From Prorocentrum cordatum (taxonomy: Eukaryota; Sar; Dinophyceae; Prorocentrales; Prorocentraceae), in NCBI GenBank assembly GCA_963575745.1, contig CAUYUJ010002049.1, positions 1 to 64,000 on the forward strand: a stretch of 64,000 bases of DNA. The letters run 5' to 3'. Of this stretch, positions 41,790 through 53,427 are shown in pieces. The translations under genes and the position numbers were made by a program. The notes beneath the pieces are model-generated. The model searched no databases, was not told the DNA's origin, and saw only the letters and a program-made list of their open reading frames with translations. Position 1 is the stretch's first letter. Each line of letters starts with the position of its first letter.

Positions 41790-42784
41790 AATTCCAGCGC
41801 GCTGGAGAGCTAGTTGGCAAGAAAAATCTCGACAGAACTTTTGGTGACTTTTGGTCGGTTGAAATTTTTTTCTCGGAATTCAACAATTCGTTTGAGCTTT
41901 AGTATTTCTTCCCGTGATATGTGATCTTATTCCCGCTCGCCATCTCGATCTCAGCTCGATCGGGTGTATATTACAATCGAAAAGCACTGTGGCGGGATCG
42001 GCCGTTTTGCGTCATCTTGATACGCTGACTATTTTTTGAATATAATTCGAACTTTAGGACAGCTGCAGAGCTGGTAAGCACAGCTAATCGATGTAGAATG
42101 ATCAGGCGCGTTCGCCTGTTGAATCCAGAGGTCTGAACTCGGTCTTTTAGCCGAGCTAGGTCCGCAGACCTATTCGTATTATTCGAGTCATCTTGACAGG
42201 AACTCTCGGTTTTCTGTACTTAACTCGAGCTGTAGGACAGCTACAGAGCTTATATTTACAGCAACCGATTCAGAATCATTAGTTGCGTTTGTCTGTCGAA
42301 TCCAGAGCTCCGAACTCGGTCTGCTGCCCGATCTAGAATCGCGAAACTATTCGTATTGGTCGAGTCATCTTGAGAAGTGCTCTCGGTTTTCTTCACTGAA
42401 CTCGCGCTGAGCGGGGCTACAGTGCTGGTGGTCACAGGAATCGATTCGAAGACATCAGGCGTGTCGGCCTGTCGAATCCAGAGCTCGGAACTCGGTCTGC
42501 TCCCGAATTAGGTCTGCGCAACTACTGTATTGTTCGAGTCATCCTGAGAGGTGCTGTCGGTTTTCTGCACTTAAGTCGGGCTGTAGGGGGGCTGCAGGGC
42601 TAGTAAAGAAGTCGATTCGCAGACATCAGACGCGTCCGCCTGTCGCATTCAGAGGTCAAAAAATATTCACTATAAGTCGGAATGTTGGTACGTGCTGTCG
42701 GTTTTCTCAACTAAAGTCGAGCTAGGAAGCTCTGCGAGTCTCCCGGCGGTAACCAAGTTTGACGGTTTACCGCCGGCGCCCAGT
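41790..42784 (+). repeat. HA element
   Basis: Left module partly missing, head with Y-rich TTTCTTCCCGTGATATG, about four monomers, CCAAG loop variant in the tail. Confidence 0.75.
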
Positions 42785-43251
42785 TCGGACGCACTGGCGG
42801 GCTAGTTGGCTCGAAAAAGCTCGACGGAACTTTTGGTGACTTTTGGTCGGTTGGAAATACCTCGTAGAGCTCTTCGGCATCGATGAGCTAGAGGAATTCT
42901 GGCGCGGGGTGGAGCTAGTTGGTCGACCCGGCCAGAAAGGACAAAGTGATAACGTTTGGGTGGTTTTGCAATTTTTTGAAAGATGGTTTGACAATTCATT
43001 TTTAGAAAGCAGATTTTTAGCACCTGTAAACGACTATGAGGGCCTCCCTGTCTTAGTATGAGCTCTGTAGGCGCACTTTTACTATCAAAACACTTGGAGC
43101 AACCATCTTCATGTCGACGCGATTTTTTTTCTCTTTTTCGAAAAATGCTTCCAGAAGCTCTCTCTTTCGACTCTGAGCACTCTTACGCGTGGAAGGAGCT
43201 CTACGAGGTCCCCGGCGGTGACCAGGTTGACGGTTCACCGCCGGCGCCAGT
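42785..43251 (+). repeat. HA left scrap and complete HB element
   Basis: A 70-bp piece of HA left/head, interrupted at GGTTGGAAA by HB (42858-43251). HB tail GGCGGTGACC/TTCACCGCC perfect. Confidence 0.75.
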
Positions 43252-44165
43252 TTTGTTCTCGAAAGTCAACAATTCGTTAGAGCTCTATTTTTTTTCCGTG
43301 ATATTCGATCTTATTCCCGCTCGCCATCTTGATCTCAGCTCGATCGGGTGAATCTTACTATCGAAAAGCACTGTGGCGGGATCGGCCGTTTTGAGTCATC
43401 TTGATACGCGCTGACGGTTTTCTGAACATAACTCGAGCTTTAGGACAGCTACAGAGCTGGTAAGCACAGCTAATCGATGTAGAATGGGAAGGCGCATTCG
43501 CCTGTTGAATCCAGAGGTCTGAACTCGGTCTCTTAGCCGAGCTAGGTCCGCAAACCTATTCGTATTATTCGAGTCATCTTGACAGGAACTCTCTGTTTTC
43601 TGTACTTAACTCGAGCTGTAGGACAGCTACAGAGCTGACGTTTACAGAAACCGATTCAGAATCATCAGTTGCGTTTGTCTGTCGAATCCAGAGCTCTGAA
43701 CTCGGTCTGCTGCCCGATCTAGTGTCGCGAAACTATTCGTATTGGTCGAGTCATCCTGAGAAGTGCTCTCGGTTTTCTTCACTCAACTCGCGCTGAGGGG
43801 GGCTACAGTGCTGGTGGTCACAGGAATCGATTTCAAGACATCAGGCGCGTCCGCCTGTCGAATCCAGAGCTCGGAACTCGGTTTGCTGTCCGAATTAGGT
43901 CTGCGAAACTACTGTATTGTTCGAGTCATCCTGAGAGGTGCTGTCCGTTTTCTGCACTTAACTCGGGCTGTAGGGGGGCTGCAGGGCTGGTAATGACAGG
44001 AGTCGATTCGCAGACATCAGACGCGTCCGCCTGTCGCATTCAGAAGTCAAAAAGTATTCGGAATGTTGGTAGGTGCTGTCGGTTTTCTCAACTTAAGTCG
44101 AGCTAGGAAGCTCTACGAGTCTCCCGGCGGTAACCAAGGTTGACGGTTTACCGCCGGCGCCCAGT
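43252..44165 (+). repeat. HA element
   Basis: Starts at TTTGTTCTCGAAAGTC in the head, so it may be the continuation of the HA scrap at 42785 after HB insertion. About four monomers; perfect tail with CCAAGG loop. Confidence 0.75.
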
Positions 44166-44416
44166 ATGAGCGCGCCAGGCAAGCTCTCCAGAACACCACG
44201 CACCTTTGAAGCGTGCTTGAGGCTACCAGACACGCACCGAGACGAGCGCAGGGACACGCGCAACGCCAGAGGTGCGCTTGCGCGACGAGAGGCATCCGCG
44301 CGCGCGTCTCGCGCTTGGCTATCCTGGTTTTGGACAACAACATACCCAAAGGGTCTCTTCTCTCCGGGTTTTGGACGCTACCAAGTGCTAAGATTTGAAA
44401 GACATTTGACAATTGA
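44166..44416 (+). repeat. HE fragment, forward
   Basis: Inverse of the 7160-7320 block: GAGCGCGCCAGGCAAGCTC, GACGAGCGCAGGGACACGCG, ending in an HC-like TCTCCGGGTTTTGG-ACGCTACCAAG. Confidence 0.6.
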
Positions 44417-46838
44417 TATCTCGTAGAGCTCTTCGACATCGATGAGCTAGAGGAATTCCGGCGCAGGGTGGAGCTAGTTGGCCGACCCGGCCAGAACGGA
44501 CAATGTGACAACTTTTGGATGGTTTTGCTAATATTTGAAAGATATTTGATCATTTATTTTGAGAACGCAGATTTTCGCACTTGTAAATCGCTATAAGGGC
44601 CTCTGCGTCTTGATATGAGCTCTCTACATGCAATTTTACTATCAAAACACTTGGCGAAACCAACTTTATGTCGACATGGAAAAAATCATGTTTCTCTTTT
44701 TCGAGAAATGCTTCTAGAAGCCTTTTCTTTTGATGCTGAGCACTCTTACGCATGCGAGGAGCTCTACGAGGTTCCCGGCGGTGAACAGGTTGACGGTTCA
44801 CCGCCGGTGCCAGTTTTGAGAAAGCAGATTTTCCGCAACTGTGAAGATTATGAGGCTCTTCGTCTTAATATGAGCTCTGTAGGCGCACATTTACTATCAA
44901 AACACTTGGCGGAACCAATTTTATATCGATATGAAAAAAATCAATTTTGCATTTTTCGCGAAATGCTTCCAGAAGCTCTCTCTGTCGATTCTAAGCACTC
45001 TCATCCGTGGAAAGAGCTCTACGAGGCTCCCAGCGGTGACGAGGTTGACGGTTCACCGCTGGCGCCAGTTGGTACCTCGTAGAGCTCTTCGGCATCGATG
45101 AGCTAGAGGAATATCGGCGCGGGGTGGAGCTAGTTGACCGACCCGACCAGAAGAGACAATGTCACAACTTTGGGTCGGTTTTGCTAAGATTCGAAAGATA
45201 ATTGACAATTCATTTTAGGAAAGCAGATTTTCGCATCTGTGAACGATAATGAAGGCCTCTGCGTCTCAATATGAGCTCTGTAGACGCACATTTACTAGAG
45301 TACTAACTTCATATTGACATGAAACAAAATACATTTCGCCTTTCTCGCGAAATGCTTCTAGAACCTCTCTCTGTCGATTCTTAGCACTCTCACGCGTGAA
45401 AGGAGCTCTACGAGGTTCCCGGCGGTCACCAGGTTGACGGTTCACCGCCGGCGCCAGTAGATCCGGCCAGAAAGAGAATACCTCGTAGAGCTCTTCGGCA
45501 TCGATGAGCTAGAGGAATTCCGGCGCGGGGTGGAGCTAGTTTGCCAACCCGACCAAAAGAGACAATGTGACAACTTTTGGTTGATGTTGCAATTTTTTCA
45601 AAGATATTTGACAATTCATTTTCAGGAAGCAGATTTTTCGCCCCTGTAAACGACTATGAGGGTCTCTCTGTCTTAGTATGAGGGCGCATTTTTACTATCA
45701 AAACACTTGGCGGAAGAAACTTCATGTCGACACGAAAAAAAACAATGTTTCCCTTTTTCGAGAAATGCTTCCAGAAGCTCTCTCTTTCGACTCTGAGCAC
45801 TCTTACGCGTAAAAAGAGCTCTACGAGGTTCCCGGAGATGACCAGGTTGACGGTTCACCGCTGGCGCCAGTGTGATAACTTTGGGTCGCTTCTGCAAAGA
45901 TTTGGATATTTGACAATTTATTTCAAGAAACCAGATTTTTCGCACGTTTAAACGACTTTGAAGGCCTCTGCGTCTTGAGATGAGCTCTATAGGCGCTCTT
46001 GCAATATCGAAACACTTGACGCAACCAACTTCTCGTCGACATAAAAAATCAATGTTGATTTTTTCGAGAAATGCATCCGGAAGCTCTTGTCTTCGACTCC
46101 GACAACGCTCACGCGTGGAAGGAGCTTTACGACGTTCCCGGCGGTGACCAGGTTGACGATTCACTGCCGGTGCCAGTTTCCCGTCTGCTCTTCGGCATCG
46201 ATGAGCTAGAGAAATTCCAGCGCGGGGTGCGGCTAGTTGGCGAACCCGGGCCGGGCGGACAATGTGGTGACCTAGGGTCGGTTTTCGGAAGATGGCGAGA
46301 GATATCGAAATTCGTTTAGCAAATTTGAATTTTTATTGTATGCAGTGAATCATGACACTTTCGATGGTGCAATCATTAGGACCCTAGCTGCATTATTTCG
46401 ATCAAAAGACTCCGGGGAGCCAACATTGTGTACGACCAAAAACAACATTCCTTTATTTTTGAAGCTTGTATTCACAAGCGTTTTTCTGTTGTTATCTCGG
46501 AACCGATCTGGTCTATTAAGAGCTCTACGAGGGTCCTGGCGGTAACCTGGTTGGCGGTTTTCCGCCGGCTCCCAGTATTTTATTTATTCTCAGAAAGCAG
46601 ATTTTCCGCACCTGTGAAAGATTCTGGGGGCCTCTGCGTCTGAATATGAGCTCTCTAGGCGTTTTTTACTACCGAAACATTTTGAGTAACCAACTTGATT
46701 TCGACATGAATAAATGAATGTTCAATTTTTCGAGGAATGCCTTCAGAAACTCTCTCTTTCGTTTGAGTTCTCTCACGCGTGAAAGGATCTCTACGAGGTT
46801 CTTGGCGGTGACCAGGTTGACGGTTCACCCGCGCCAGT
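44417..46838 (+). repeat. Run of seven HB elements, head to tail
   Basis: Copies at about 44417-44814, 44815-45069, 45073-45458, 45479-45871, 45872-46177, 46178-46576 and 46577-46838, all forward. Full copies are 385-400 bp; others lack the left end. Tails vary: 45025-45060 carries matching changes in both stem arms, while 45828-45860, 46135-46170 and 46800-46830 are damaged. No coding frame is shared by the copies. Confidence 0.75.
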
Positions 46839-47269
46839 TTTGTTCTCGTTCAACCATTCGTTTGAGTTATTTTTTCCCGTGATATTCGATTTTATTCCCG
46901 CTCGCTATCTAGATCTCAGCTCGATCGGGTAGATAATACTGCAAAAATGCATTCCGTCAGGATCGGCTGTTCCGAGTCATCTTGATAGGTGTGAACTTGG
47001 TCTGAGAGTCGAGCTAGGTTTCCGAAATTATCGATATTCTTCGAGTTAACTTGAGAGGTGCTGTCGATTTTCGCACTTAACTCGGGCTGTAGGAGAGCTA
47101 CAGAGCTCGTGCATCCAGAAGCATCAGGGGCGTGCTCTTGTATAGGTGTGGAATCGCTCGGGCTGAATAACAATTCGTTCTCTGTATTTTTTTTTCGATA
47201 TTATGGTCAGGAAGCTCTACGAGTTCGCCGGCGGTAAGAAAGGTTGACGGTTTACCGCCGGCGCCCAGT
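46839..47269 (+). repeat. HA element, short
   Basis: Head with deletions, one to one and a half monomers, right end and perfect tail (GCCGGCGGTAA arm). Confidence 0.7.
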
Positions 47270-47341
47270 TCGCAAGACAAATCTCGACAGACCTTACTGC
47301 CTTTTGGTCGGTTGAACATTTTGTTCTCGAAATTCAAGAAT
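47270..47341 (+). repeat. HA head, first part, before insertion
   Basis: HA head up to CTCGAAATTCAAGAATTC. It continues at 48904 with ATTCGTTGATATC, so the 1.56-kb block between is an insertion. Confidence 0.75.
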
Positions 47342-47479
47342 TCTAGACGCTTCGCGTATCCCCACCAGCCCGTCCAGAAATGAGCCCCAGGGGAGTGGAG
47401 GTGATGAGGGAAGCGGGGGAGCATGCAGAAGAACAAAGAGCGGGTTGAGCCGCCATACGCCCCAAGAGGGGGAGGATGT

Positions 47480-47762
47480 AGGAGGAGTCGTCGTCGTCGG
47501 AGTAGGAGGAGGAAGACGAGGAGCAGGAGGAGGAGCAGGAGATGGAGGAGGAGCCGTCGTCGTCGGAGTAGGAGGAGGAAGAGGAGGAGCAGGAGGAGGA
47601 GCAGGAGGAGGAGGAGGAGGAAGATAAGGAGGAGGAGATGGAGGACTGCGAGGACGAGGGGGACGAGAAGGAGGAAAAGGAAAAGGAGGAGGAGGAGGAG
47701 GAGGAGGAGGGGGAGGGGGAGGAGGGAGGAGGAAGAAAAAGAGGAGGAGGAGGAGGACAATG
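47480..47762. repeat. Purine-rich tract, about 280 bp
   Basis: Almost all A and G on the + strand, built from GGA/GAG triplets with rare TCGTCGTC blocks. Such strand asymmetry can form triplex or G-rich structures and blocks polymerases. Confidence 0.85.
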
Positions 47763-48775
47763 GCGAGCTTGGGGGCCTCTTGGGCCGTCTTTGGAGCCTC
47801 TTGGCGGTCCCGGGGGCCTCTTGCGTATCTCGGGGAGCCTCTTGTGGCCTCTTGGGGGTCTCTTGGGGGCCTCTTGGAGGCCTCTTGGGGGCCTCTTGGG
47901 GCCTCTTGGGGCTCTCTTGGGGCGCTCTTGGGGCGCTCTTGGGAGCTTTCGAGGCGCTCTTGGGGCCATCTTGGAGGAGATCTATCAAAGAAGGGGGGGT
48001 CCTCAATTAGCGCTGCCCCTCTAGAGTGCCTCGAATCGCTTCTTGGGCCCTTCTTGAGGCCAAAATCTTTCCAAAACCTAGGTAAAATCAATGTTTTGTG
48101 TTTTCTCGCCTTTTCGCTCTTGGAGCCGTCTTGGGCCGTCTTGGGAGCCTCTTGGGCCTCTTGGAGGTCTCTTGGGAGCCTTTTGGAGGCCTCTTGGGCG
48201 CCTCTTGGGGCCTCTTGGGGCGCTCTTGGGGCGCTCTTGGGGCGCTCTTGGGAGCCTTCGGGGCGCTCTTGGGGCCATCTTGGAGGAGATCGATCAAAGA
48301 AGAGGGGGTCCCCAATTAGCGTTGCCCCTCTAGAGTGCCTCGAGTCGCCTCTTGGGCCCCCCAAGAGGCCAAAATCCTTCCAAAACCTAGGTAAAATCAT
48401 TGTTTGTTGCTTTCTCGCCTTTTCGCTCTTGGAGCCGTCTTGGGCCATCTTGAACTCTCTTGGGGCCTCTTGGGGGTCTCTTGGCAGCCTCTTAGAGGCT
48501 TCTTGGGGGCCTCTTGGGGTCTCTCGGGGCCCTCTTGGGGCGCTCTTGGGGCGCTCTTGGGAGCCTTCGGGGCGCTCTTGGGGCCATCTTGGAGGAGATC
48601 TATCAAAGAAGGGGGGAGCTCCAATTAGGGTTGCCCCTCTAGAGTGCCTCGAAGCGCCTCTTGGGCCCCCCCAAGAGGCCAAAATCCTTCCAAAACCTAG
48701 GTAGAATCAATGTTTTGTGCTTTCTCGCTTTTTCGCTCTTGGAGCCGTCTTGAGCCATCTTGGGCGCCCTGACAC
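47763..48775. repeat. Tandem ~310-bp units made of 10-12 bp sub-repeats
   Basis: Landmarks GAGCCGTCTTG at about 48122, 48430 and 48741, and CTTGGAGGAGATC near 47970, 48279 and 48589, give a period near 310 bp. Half of each unit is short repeats of CTCTTGGGGC type. The other half is a unique piece with CCTAGGTAAAATCA and TCTAGAGTGCCTCGA. Confidence 0.85.
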
Positions 48776-48802
48776 CTCGCGAGACGCCTCGTCCAGGTCA
48801 GT

Positions 48803-48836
48803 GGGGAGGGGTAAGGGGAGGGGTAAACCCCTCCCC
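48803..48836 (+). repeat. G-quadruplex motif overlapping a perfect inverted repeat
   Basis: Four G4 runs at 48803-48806, 48808-48811, 48815-48818 and 48820-48823 with loops of 1, 3 and 1. GGGGAGGGGT (48815-48824) is also inverted as ACCCCTCCCC (48827-48836). Confidence 0.85.
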
Positions 48837-48903
48837 GAAGGGAAAGAAGGGGGGTTGGCAGAGGAAACGCTCTAGACCACCTACGCCCTAAAGGGCTGGT
48901 GGG

Positions 48904-49743
48904 ATTCGTTGATATCTTGTATTTTTTTCCGTCATATTCGATCTCTTAATCTCAGGTCGATCGGGTGGATATTACTGCCAAAGAGCGCCGTTTCGGATCA
49001 TCCTGAGACGCGGTGACGGTTTTCTGTACATAACTCGAGCTGTAGGACAGCTGCTGATAATTACAGGATTCGGAGACATGAGAAGCGTCTGTCTGTCGCA
49101 TGCAGAGATCTGAACTCGGTCTGCTACTCGCGCAGGCGAAACTATTCGTATTGTTCGAGTCATCTTGAGAGGTGCTGTCAATTTTCTGCACTTAACTCGC
49201 GCTGTAGGGCGGCTATAGGGATGATGATCACAGGAATCGATTCGGAGACATCAGGCGCGTACTTCTGTCGCATTCAGAGGTCCGAACTCGCAACTCGAGC
49301 TAGATTCACGAAACTATTCGTATTGTTCGAGTCATCTGGAGAGGTGCTGATTTTTGCAAGTAACTCGGGCTGTAAAAGAGCTACAGAGCTGATAGGTATA
49401 GACACTGATTCGAACTCATTGTGCGCGTTCGTCTTGCATCCAGAGGTCTGAACTGGGTTTGCTACTCGTGCTAGTCCGCAAAACTATTTGTATTCTTCAG
49501 TTTCCTTGGCAGATGTTGTCCCTTTCTGTATTGAACTCGGTCTGTAGGAGAGCTGCGAGCTGGTGCGCACAGAAAACGATCAAGAAGCATCAGGGGCGTT
49601 CGGGTGTTGCATTAAGAGGTCAAAAATCGCTCGGGATGAAAAACTATTCGTTCTCTACCATTTTTTGACCTTATACATGGTCAGGAAGCTCTACGAGTCC
49701 CCCGGCGGTAAGAAAGGTTGACGGTTTACCGCCGGCGCCCAGT
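48904..49743 (+). repeat. HA element, remainder after insertion
   Basis: End of head, about four monomers and a perfect tail, same HA copy as 47270-47341. Confidence 0.75.
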
Positions 49744-50910
49744 TCCGGGGCGCTGGAGAGCCAGTTGGCAAGAAAAATCTCGACGGACCTTTTGGTGATT
49801 TTTGGTCGGTTGAAAATTTTGTTCTCGAAATTCCTCAATTCGTTTGAGCTCTAGTATTTTTTCCCGTGATATTCGATCTTATTCCCGCTTGCTATCTTGA
49901 TCTCAGCTCGGTCGGGTACCTTTTACTGCCAAAAAGCGCACCGGCGGGATCGGCTGTTTCGAGTCATCTTGATGCTCTCGGTATATTGGACTTAACACGA
50001 GATACAGGACAGCTGCAGAGCTGGTAAGCACACCTTATCGATTCAGAATGATGAGGCGCGTTCATCTGTTGCATGCAGAGGTCTGAACTCGGTCTGCTAG
50101 CCGAGCTAGGTCCGCAAACCTATTCGTATTGTTCGAGTCACCTTAACAGGCGCTCTCGGTTTTCTGTACTTAACTCGAGCTATATGACAGCTACAGAGCT
50201 GATACTTACAGAAACCGATTCAGAACCATCAGTCGCGTTCGTCTGTTGAATCCAGAGCTCTGAACTCGGTCTGCTGCCCGATCTACAATCGTGAAACCTT
50301 CGTATTGTTTGAGTCATCTTGAGAGGTGCTGTCGGTTTTCTGTACTTACTCGGGCTCCAGGGGAGCTACAGTGCTGGTAGTCAAAGAAATCGATTCGATT
50401 TGGAGATATCAGGCGCGTCCGCCTGTCGAATCCAGAGCTCGGAACTCGGTCTGCTAGCCGAACTAGGTCCGCGAAGCTATTCGTATTGTTCGAGTCATCC
50501 TGAGAGATACTGTTGGTTTTCTCCACGTAACTCGGACTGCAGGGGGGCTGCAGGGCTGGTAATCACAGGAGTCGATTCGGAGACATCAGACGCGTCCGCC
50601 TGTCGCATTGAGAGGTCTGAACTTGGTCTCATACTCGAGGTAGGTTTGCCAAACTGTTCGTATTGTTCGAGTCATCTTGAGAGGTGCTGTCGATTTACGC
50701 ACGTAACTCGGGCTGTAGGAGAGCCACAGAGCTCGTACAGAAGACAATCCAGAAGCATCGGGGGCGTCGGGCTGTTGCATTGAAAGGTGAAATCGCTCGG
50801 GCTGAAAAACTATTCGTTCTCTGCATTTTTTTCGACATTATATGTTGTCAGGAAGCTCTACGAGTCTCCCGGCGGTAAGACAGGTTGACGGTTTACCGCC
50901 TGCGCCCAGT
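49744..50910 (+). repeat. HA element
   Basis: Left module nearly complete, head, about five monomers; tail with the outermost pair lost (CCGCCTGCG). Confidence 0.75.
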
Positions 50911-51203
50911 TGGCCGACCCGACCTTGCGGGACAATACCTCGTAGAGCTCTTCGTCGTCGATGAGCTAGAGGAATTCCGGCGCGGTGTGGAGCTAGTTGG
51001 TCGATCCATCCAAAAAAGAAGATGTGATAACTTTTAGTCGGTTTTGCCAAGATTTGAAAGATATTTGACAATTCATTTTGGGAAACCAGATTTTTCGCAC
51101 CTGTAGACGACTGTGAGGGCCTCTGCGTCTTAATATGAGCTCTGTAGGCACACTCTCACTATCAAAACACTTGGCGAAACCAACCTCATGTCGACATGAA
51201 AAA

Positions 51204-51238
<35 letters not shown>

Positions 51239-51352
51239 TTGAGAAATGCCTCCAGAAGCTCTCTTCTTCGACTCTGAGCACTCTCGCGCGTAGAAGGAGC
51301 TCTACGAGGTTCCCGGCGGTGACCAGGTTGACGGTTCACCGCCGGTGCCAGT
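50911..51352 (+). repeat. HB element with T32 run
   Basis: A 25-bp HB scrap followed by a complete HB (50936-51352), tail GGCGGTGACC/TTCACCGCC. A run of 32 T occupies 51206-51237, after TCGACATGAAAAACA. Confidence 0.75.
51206..51237. repeat. Poly-T tract, 32 T
   Basis: Lies at the position where other HB copies have a short A/T-rich stretch between TCGACA and GAGAAATGC. Here the element-sense strand is T, unlike 5135 and 52284. Confidence 0.9.
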
Positions 51353-52124
51353 GTGATGACTTTGGGTCGGTTTTGCTAGTATTTGAAAGATATTTGACAA
51401 TTCATTTTCAGAACTGGTATTTTTCTCACGTGTAGTGGGTTATGCCGCGTCTGCCAGTTAAATTGTCAGGTCCGTAGCTGCAATATTACTATCAAAAGAC
51501 TTGCAGGAATTAGCTGCGTTCCGAGTCATCTTGACACGCTTTCCCGGTTTCTGTACTTAACTCGAGATTTCGGAGAGCTACAGAGCTGATGCTTACAGAA
51601 ACCGATTCATAATCATCAGGCGCGTTCGTCTGTTGCATGCAGAGGCCTGAACTCGGTCTGCTACTCGAGCTAGGTCCGTGAAACTATTTGTGTGTTTCGA
51701 GTCATCTTAAGATTCAGAGGAGCTACAGAGCTGGTGCGCACATGAAACGATTCAGAATCACCAGGCGCGTGCGTCTGTTGCATCGAGAGGCCTGAACTCG
51801 TTCTGCTACTCGAGCTACGTCCACGTCACTATTCTTATTTCTCAAATTCGGCTGTCGGTATTCTGCACTTAACTCTAGCTGTGGCACAGCTACAGAGCTG
51901 GTACGCACAGAAACCGATATAGAATCATCAAGGGCGTTTGGCTGAAGCATCTAGAACTCTGAACAGAGTCTGCTTCTCGAGCCAAGTCCGCAAAACTATT
52001 TGTATGCAGCAGTTTTTATAGTTTTTGGCTCGCTTTGCTTCGCATGTTCCGAGGAGCTGGGAGAAAAGAGCTCTACGAGGTCCCCGGCGGTAGCCAGGTT
52101 GACGGTTTACCGCCGGCGCCCAGT
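51353..52124 (+). repeat. AB chimera, forward
   Basis: HB left half without the extreme end, junction at TCAAAAGACTTGCAGGAA, then three monomers (51507-52010), then HB right end AAAGAGCTCTACGAGGT and a tail with GGTAGCC/TTTACC. Confidence 0.7.
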
Positions 52125-52188
52125 CTAAAACCCTATAGCTTTGCAAGAGCTCTCCGGGAACTTGAGAGCGCCGAAAACCCGGAGAGCC
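52125..52188 (-). repeat. HC end fragments
   Basis: CTAAAACCCTATAGC...CTCCGGGA and a following CGAAAACCCGGAGAGC piece: two HC termini with no core between them. Confidence 0.55.
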
Positions 52189-52282
52189 CAGATAACAGCC
52201 GGCAGCCTCGCAGAGCTTTGTTCTCGGGCGGCGCTGCTCGAAGCACACGAAAGAAGCTTTCTCAAGCGTGAAGAAAAACATC

Positions 52283-52381
<99 letters not shown>

Positions 52382-52952
52382 CTTTCATTTTGCATTTTCG
52401 TTTCGTGGACCTAGCTCGATCGAGAAAAGAACGCGATGGGTGATACTGGATCGGTTAATATCCGTACCAGCTCTGTAGCTCTTCCAAATCTTCAGTTAAG
52501 GGAAACCGACAATACTCGTCAAAATGACTCATATAATACGAATAGTTTCGCGGATCTAGATCGAGTAGGGATCTCTCGATGGAACGGACGAACGCGCCTG
52601 ATGATTCTAAATCGGCTTCTGTAAGTATCGGCTCTGTAGCTGTTCTAAATCTCGAGTTAAGTACAGTAAACCGTCAACGCGTGTCAAGATGACTCGAAAC
52701 AGCCGACGGTTCCCTCAAGTCTTTTGATAGTAATATTGCAGCTACGGACCTGACAATTTGACTGGCATGCGCGGCATAACCCGCTACAGATGGGAAAAAT
52801 ACTTGTTCCCCCCCAAAAAATCAAATTTTGCACAAAGATAGAAAAACCGACCCCAAGTCGTCACATTGTCTCTTAAGGTCTGGTCGGCCAACTAGCTCCA
52901 CCCTGCGCCCGAGTTCCTCTTAGCTCATCTTGCCGAAGAGCTCTACGAGGTA
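52189..52952 (-). repeat. AB chimera, reverse, degraded tail, with T98 run
   Basis: Only one arm of the tail remains (GATAACAGCCGGC). HB right part, then the T run, two monomers (52400-52690), then HB left half ending GAGCTCTACGAGGTA at 52952. It is the only reverse tail trace between 18 and 61 kb. Confidence 0.65.
52284..52381. repeat. Poly-T tract, 98 T
   Basis: Uninterrupted by eye. Frames that read poly-Lys or poly-Phe through here are artefacts of the run. Confidence 0.9.
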
Positions 52953-53427
52953 TTATTCTCCGTACCCGAGGGTTTCTTCTTGACGGCTTACCGCCGGATC
53001 CCATTCGTAGCTCCCCTTCGCTAGTTGCTGAAAGCTTAAGAGTTTTACCTCGTAGAGCTCTTCGACATCGATGAGCTAGAGGAATTCCGGCGGGTGGAGC
53101 TAGTTGATCGATCCCGCCAGAAAGAACAATGTGGCAACTTTGGATCGGTTTAAGATTTGAAAGATATCCAACCATTCATTTGGAGAAACCAGATTTTACG
53201 CACCTGTACACGAATGTGAGGGCCTCTGCATCTTAATATGAGCTCTGTGGGCGCATTTTCACTATGAAAACACTTGGCGGAACCAACTCTATGTCGACAT
53301 TAAAAAAATGAAGGTTCATTTTTTGAGAAATGCCTCCAGAACCTCTCTTCTTCGGCTCCGAGCACTCTGACGCGTTCTACGAGGTTCACGGCGGTGACCA
53401 GGTTGACGGTTTACCGCCGGTGCCAGT
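52953..53427 (+). repeat. Tail scrap, HA mini-module and complete HB element
   Basis: A half tail near 52979-53006 (TTGACGGCTTACCGCCGG), a reverse HA left end, then HB 53046-53427. The HB right inverted end is shortened to TTCTACGAGGT. Confidence 0.65.

Larger units (their letters stand above)
47342..48903. mobile_element. Low-complexity insertion with inverted ends, origin unknown
   Basis: Breaks an HA head. Near its ends are CCCACCAGCCC (47361-47371) and its inverse GGGCTGGTGGG (48893-48903). ATTC occurs at both junctions and may be a 4-bp duplication. Inside are a purine tract, three to four ~310-bp tandem units and a G-quadruplex motif. Minus-strand frames of 302 and 462 codons (47098-48006, 47294-48682) are made of Pro/Arg/Gln and Ser/Leu runs that mirror the repeats, so I do not call them genes. 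I do not recognise a family. Confidence 0.6.

Noticed and set aside
47098-48682. Minus-strand frames of 302 and 462 codons rich in Pro/Arg/Gln, with a long Pro run
   Set aside because: They follow the tandem units and the purine tract, are open in several frames at once, and contain no domain. The composition explains the open frames.
48880-48903. CCCTAAAGGG as telomere repeat
   Set aside because: Single occurrence and part of a short palindrome, not a tandem telomeric array.
52125-52443. Frames with long poly-Lys or poly-Phe near the T98 run
   Set aside because: Pure translation of a homopolymer.
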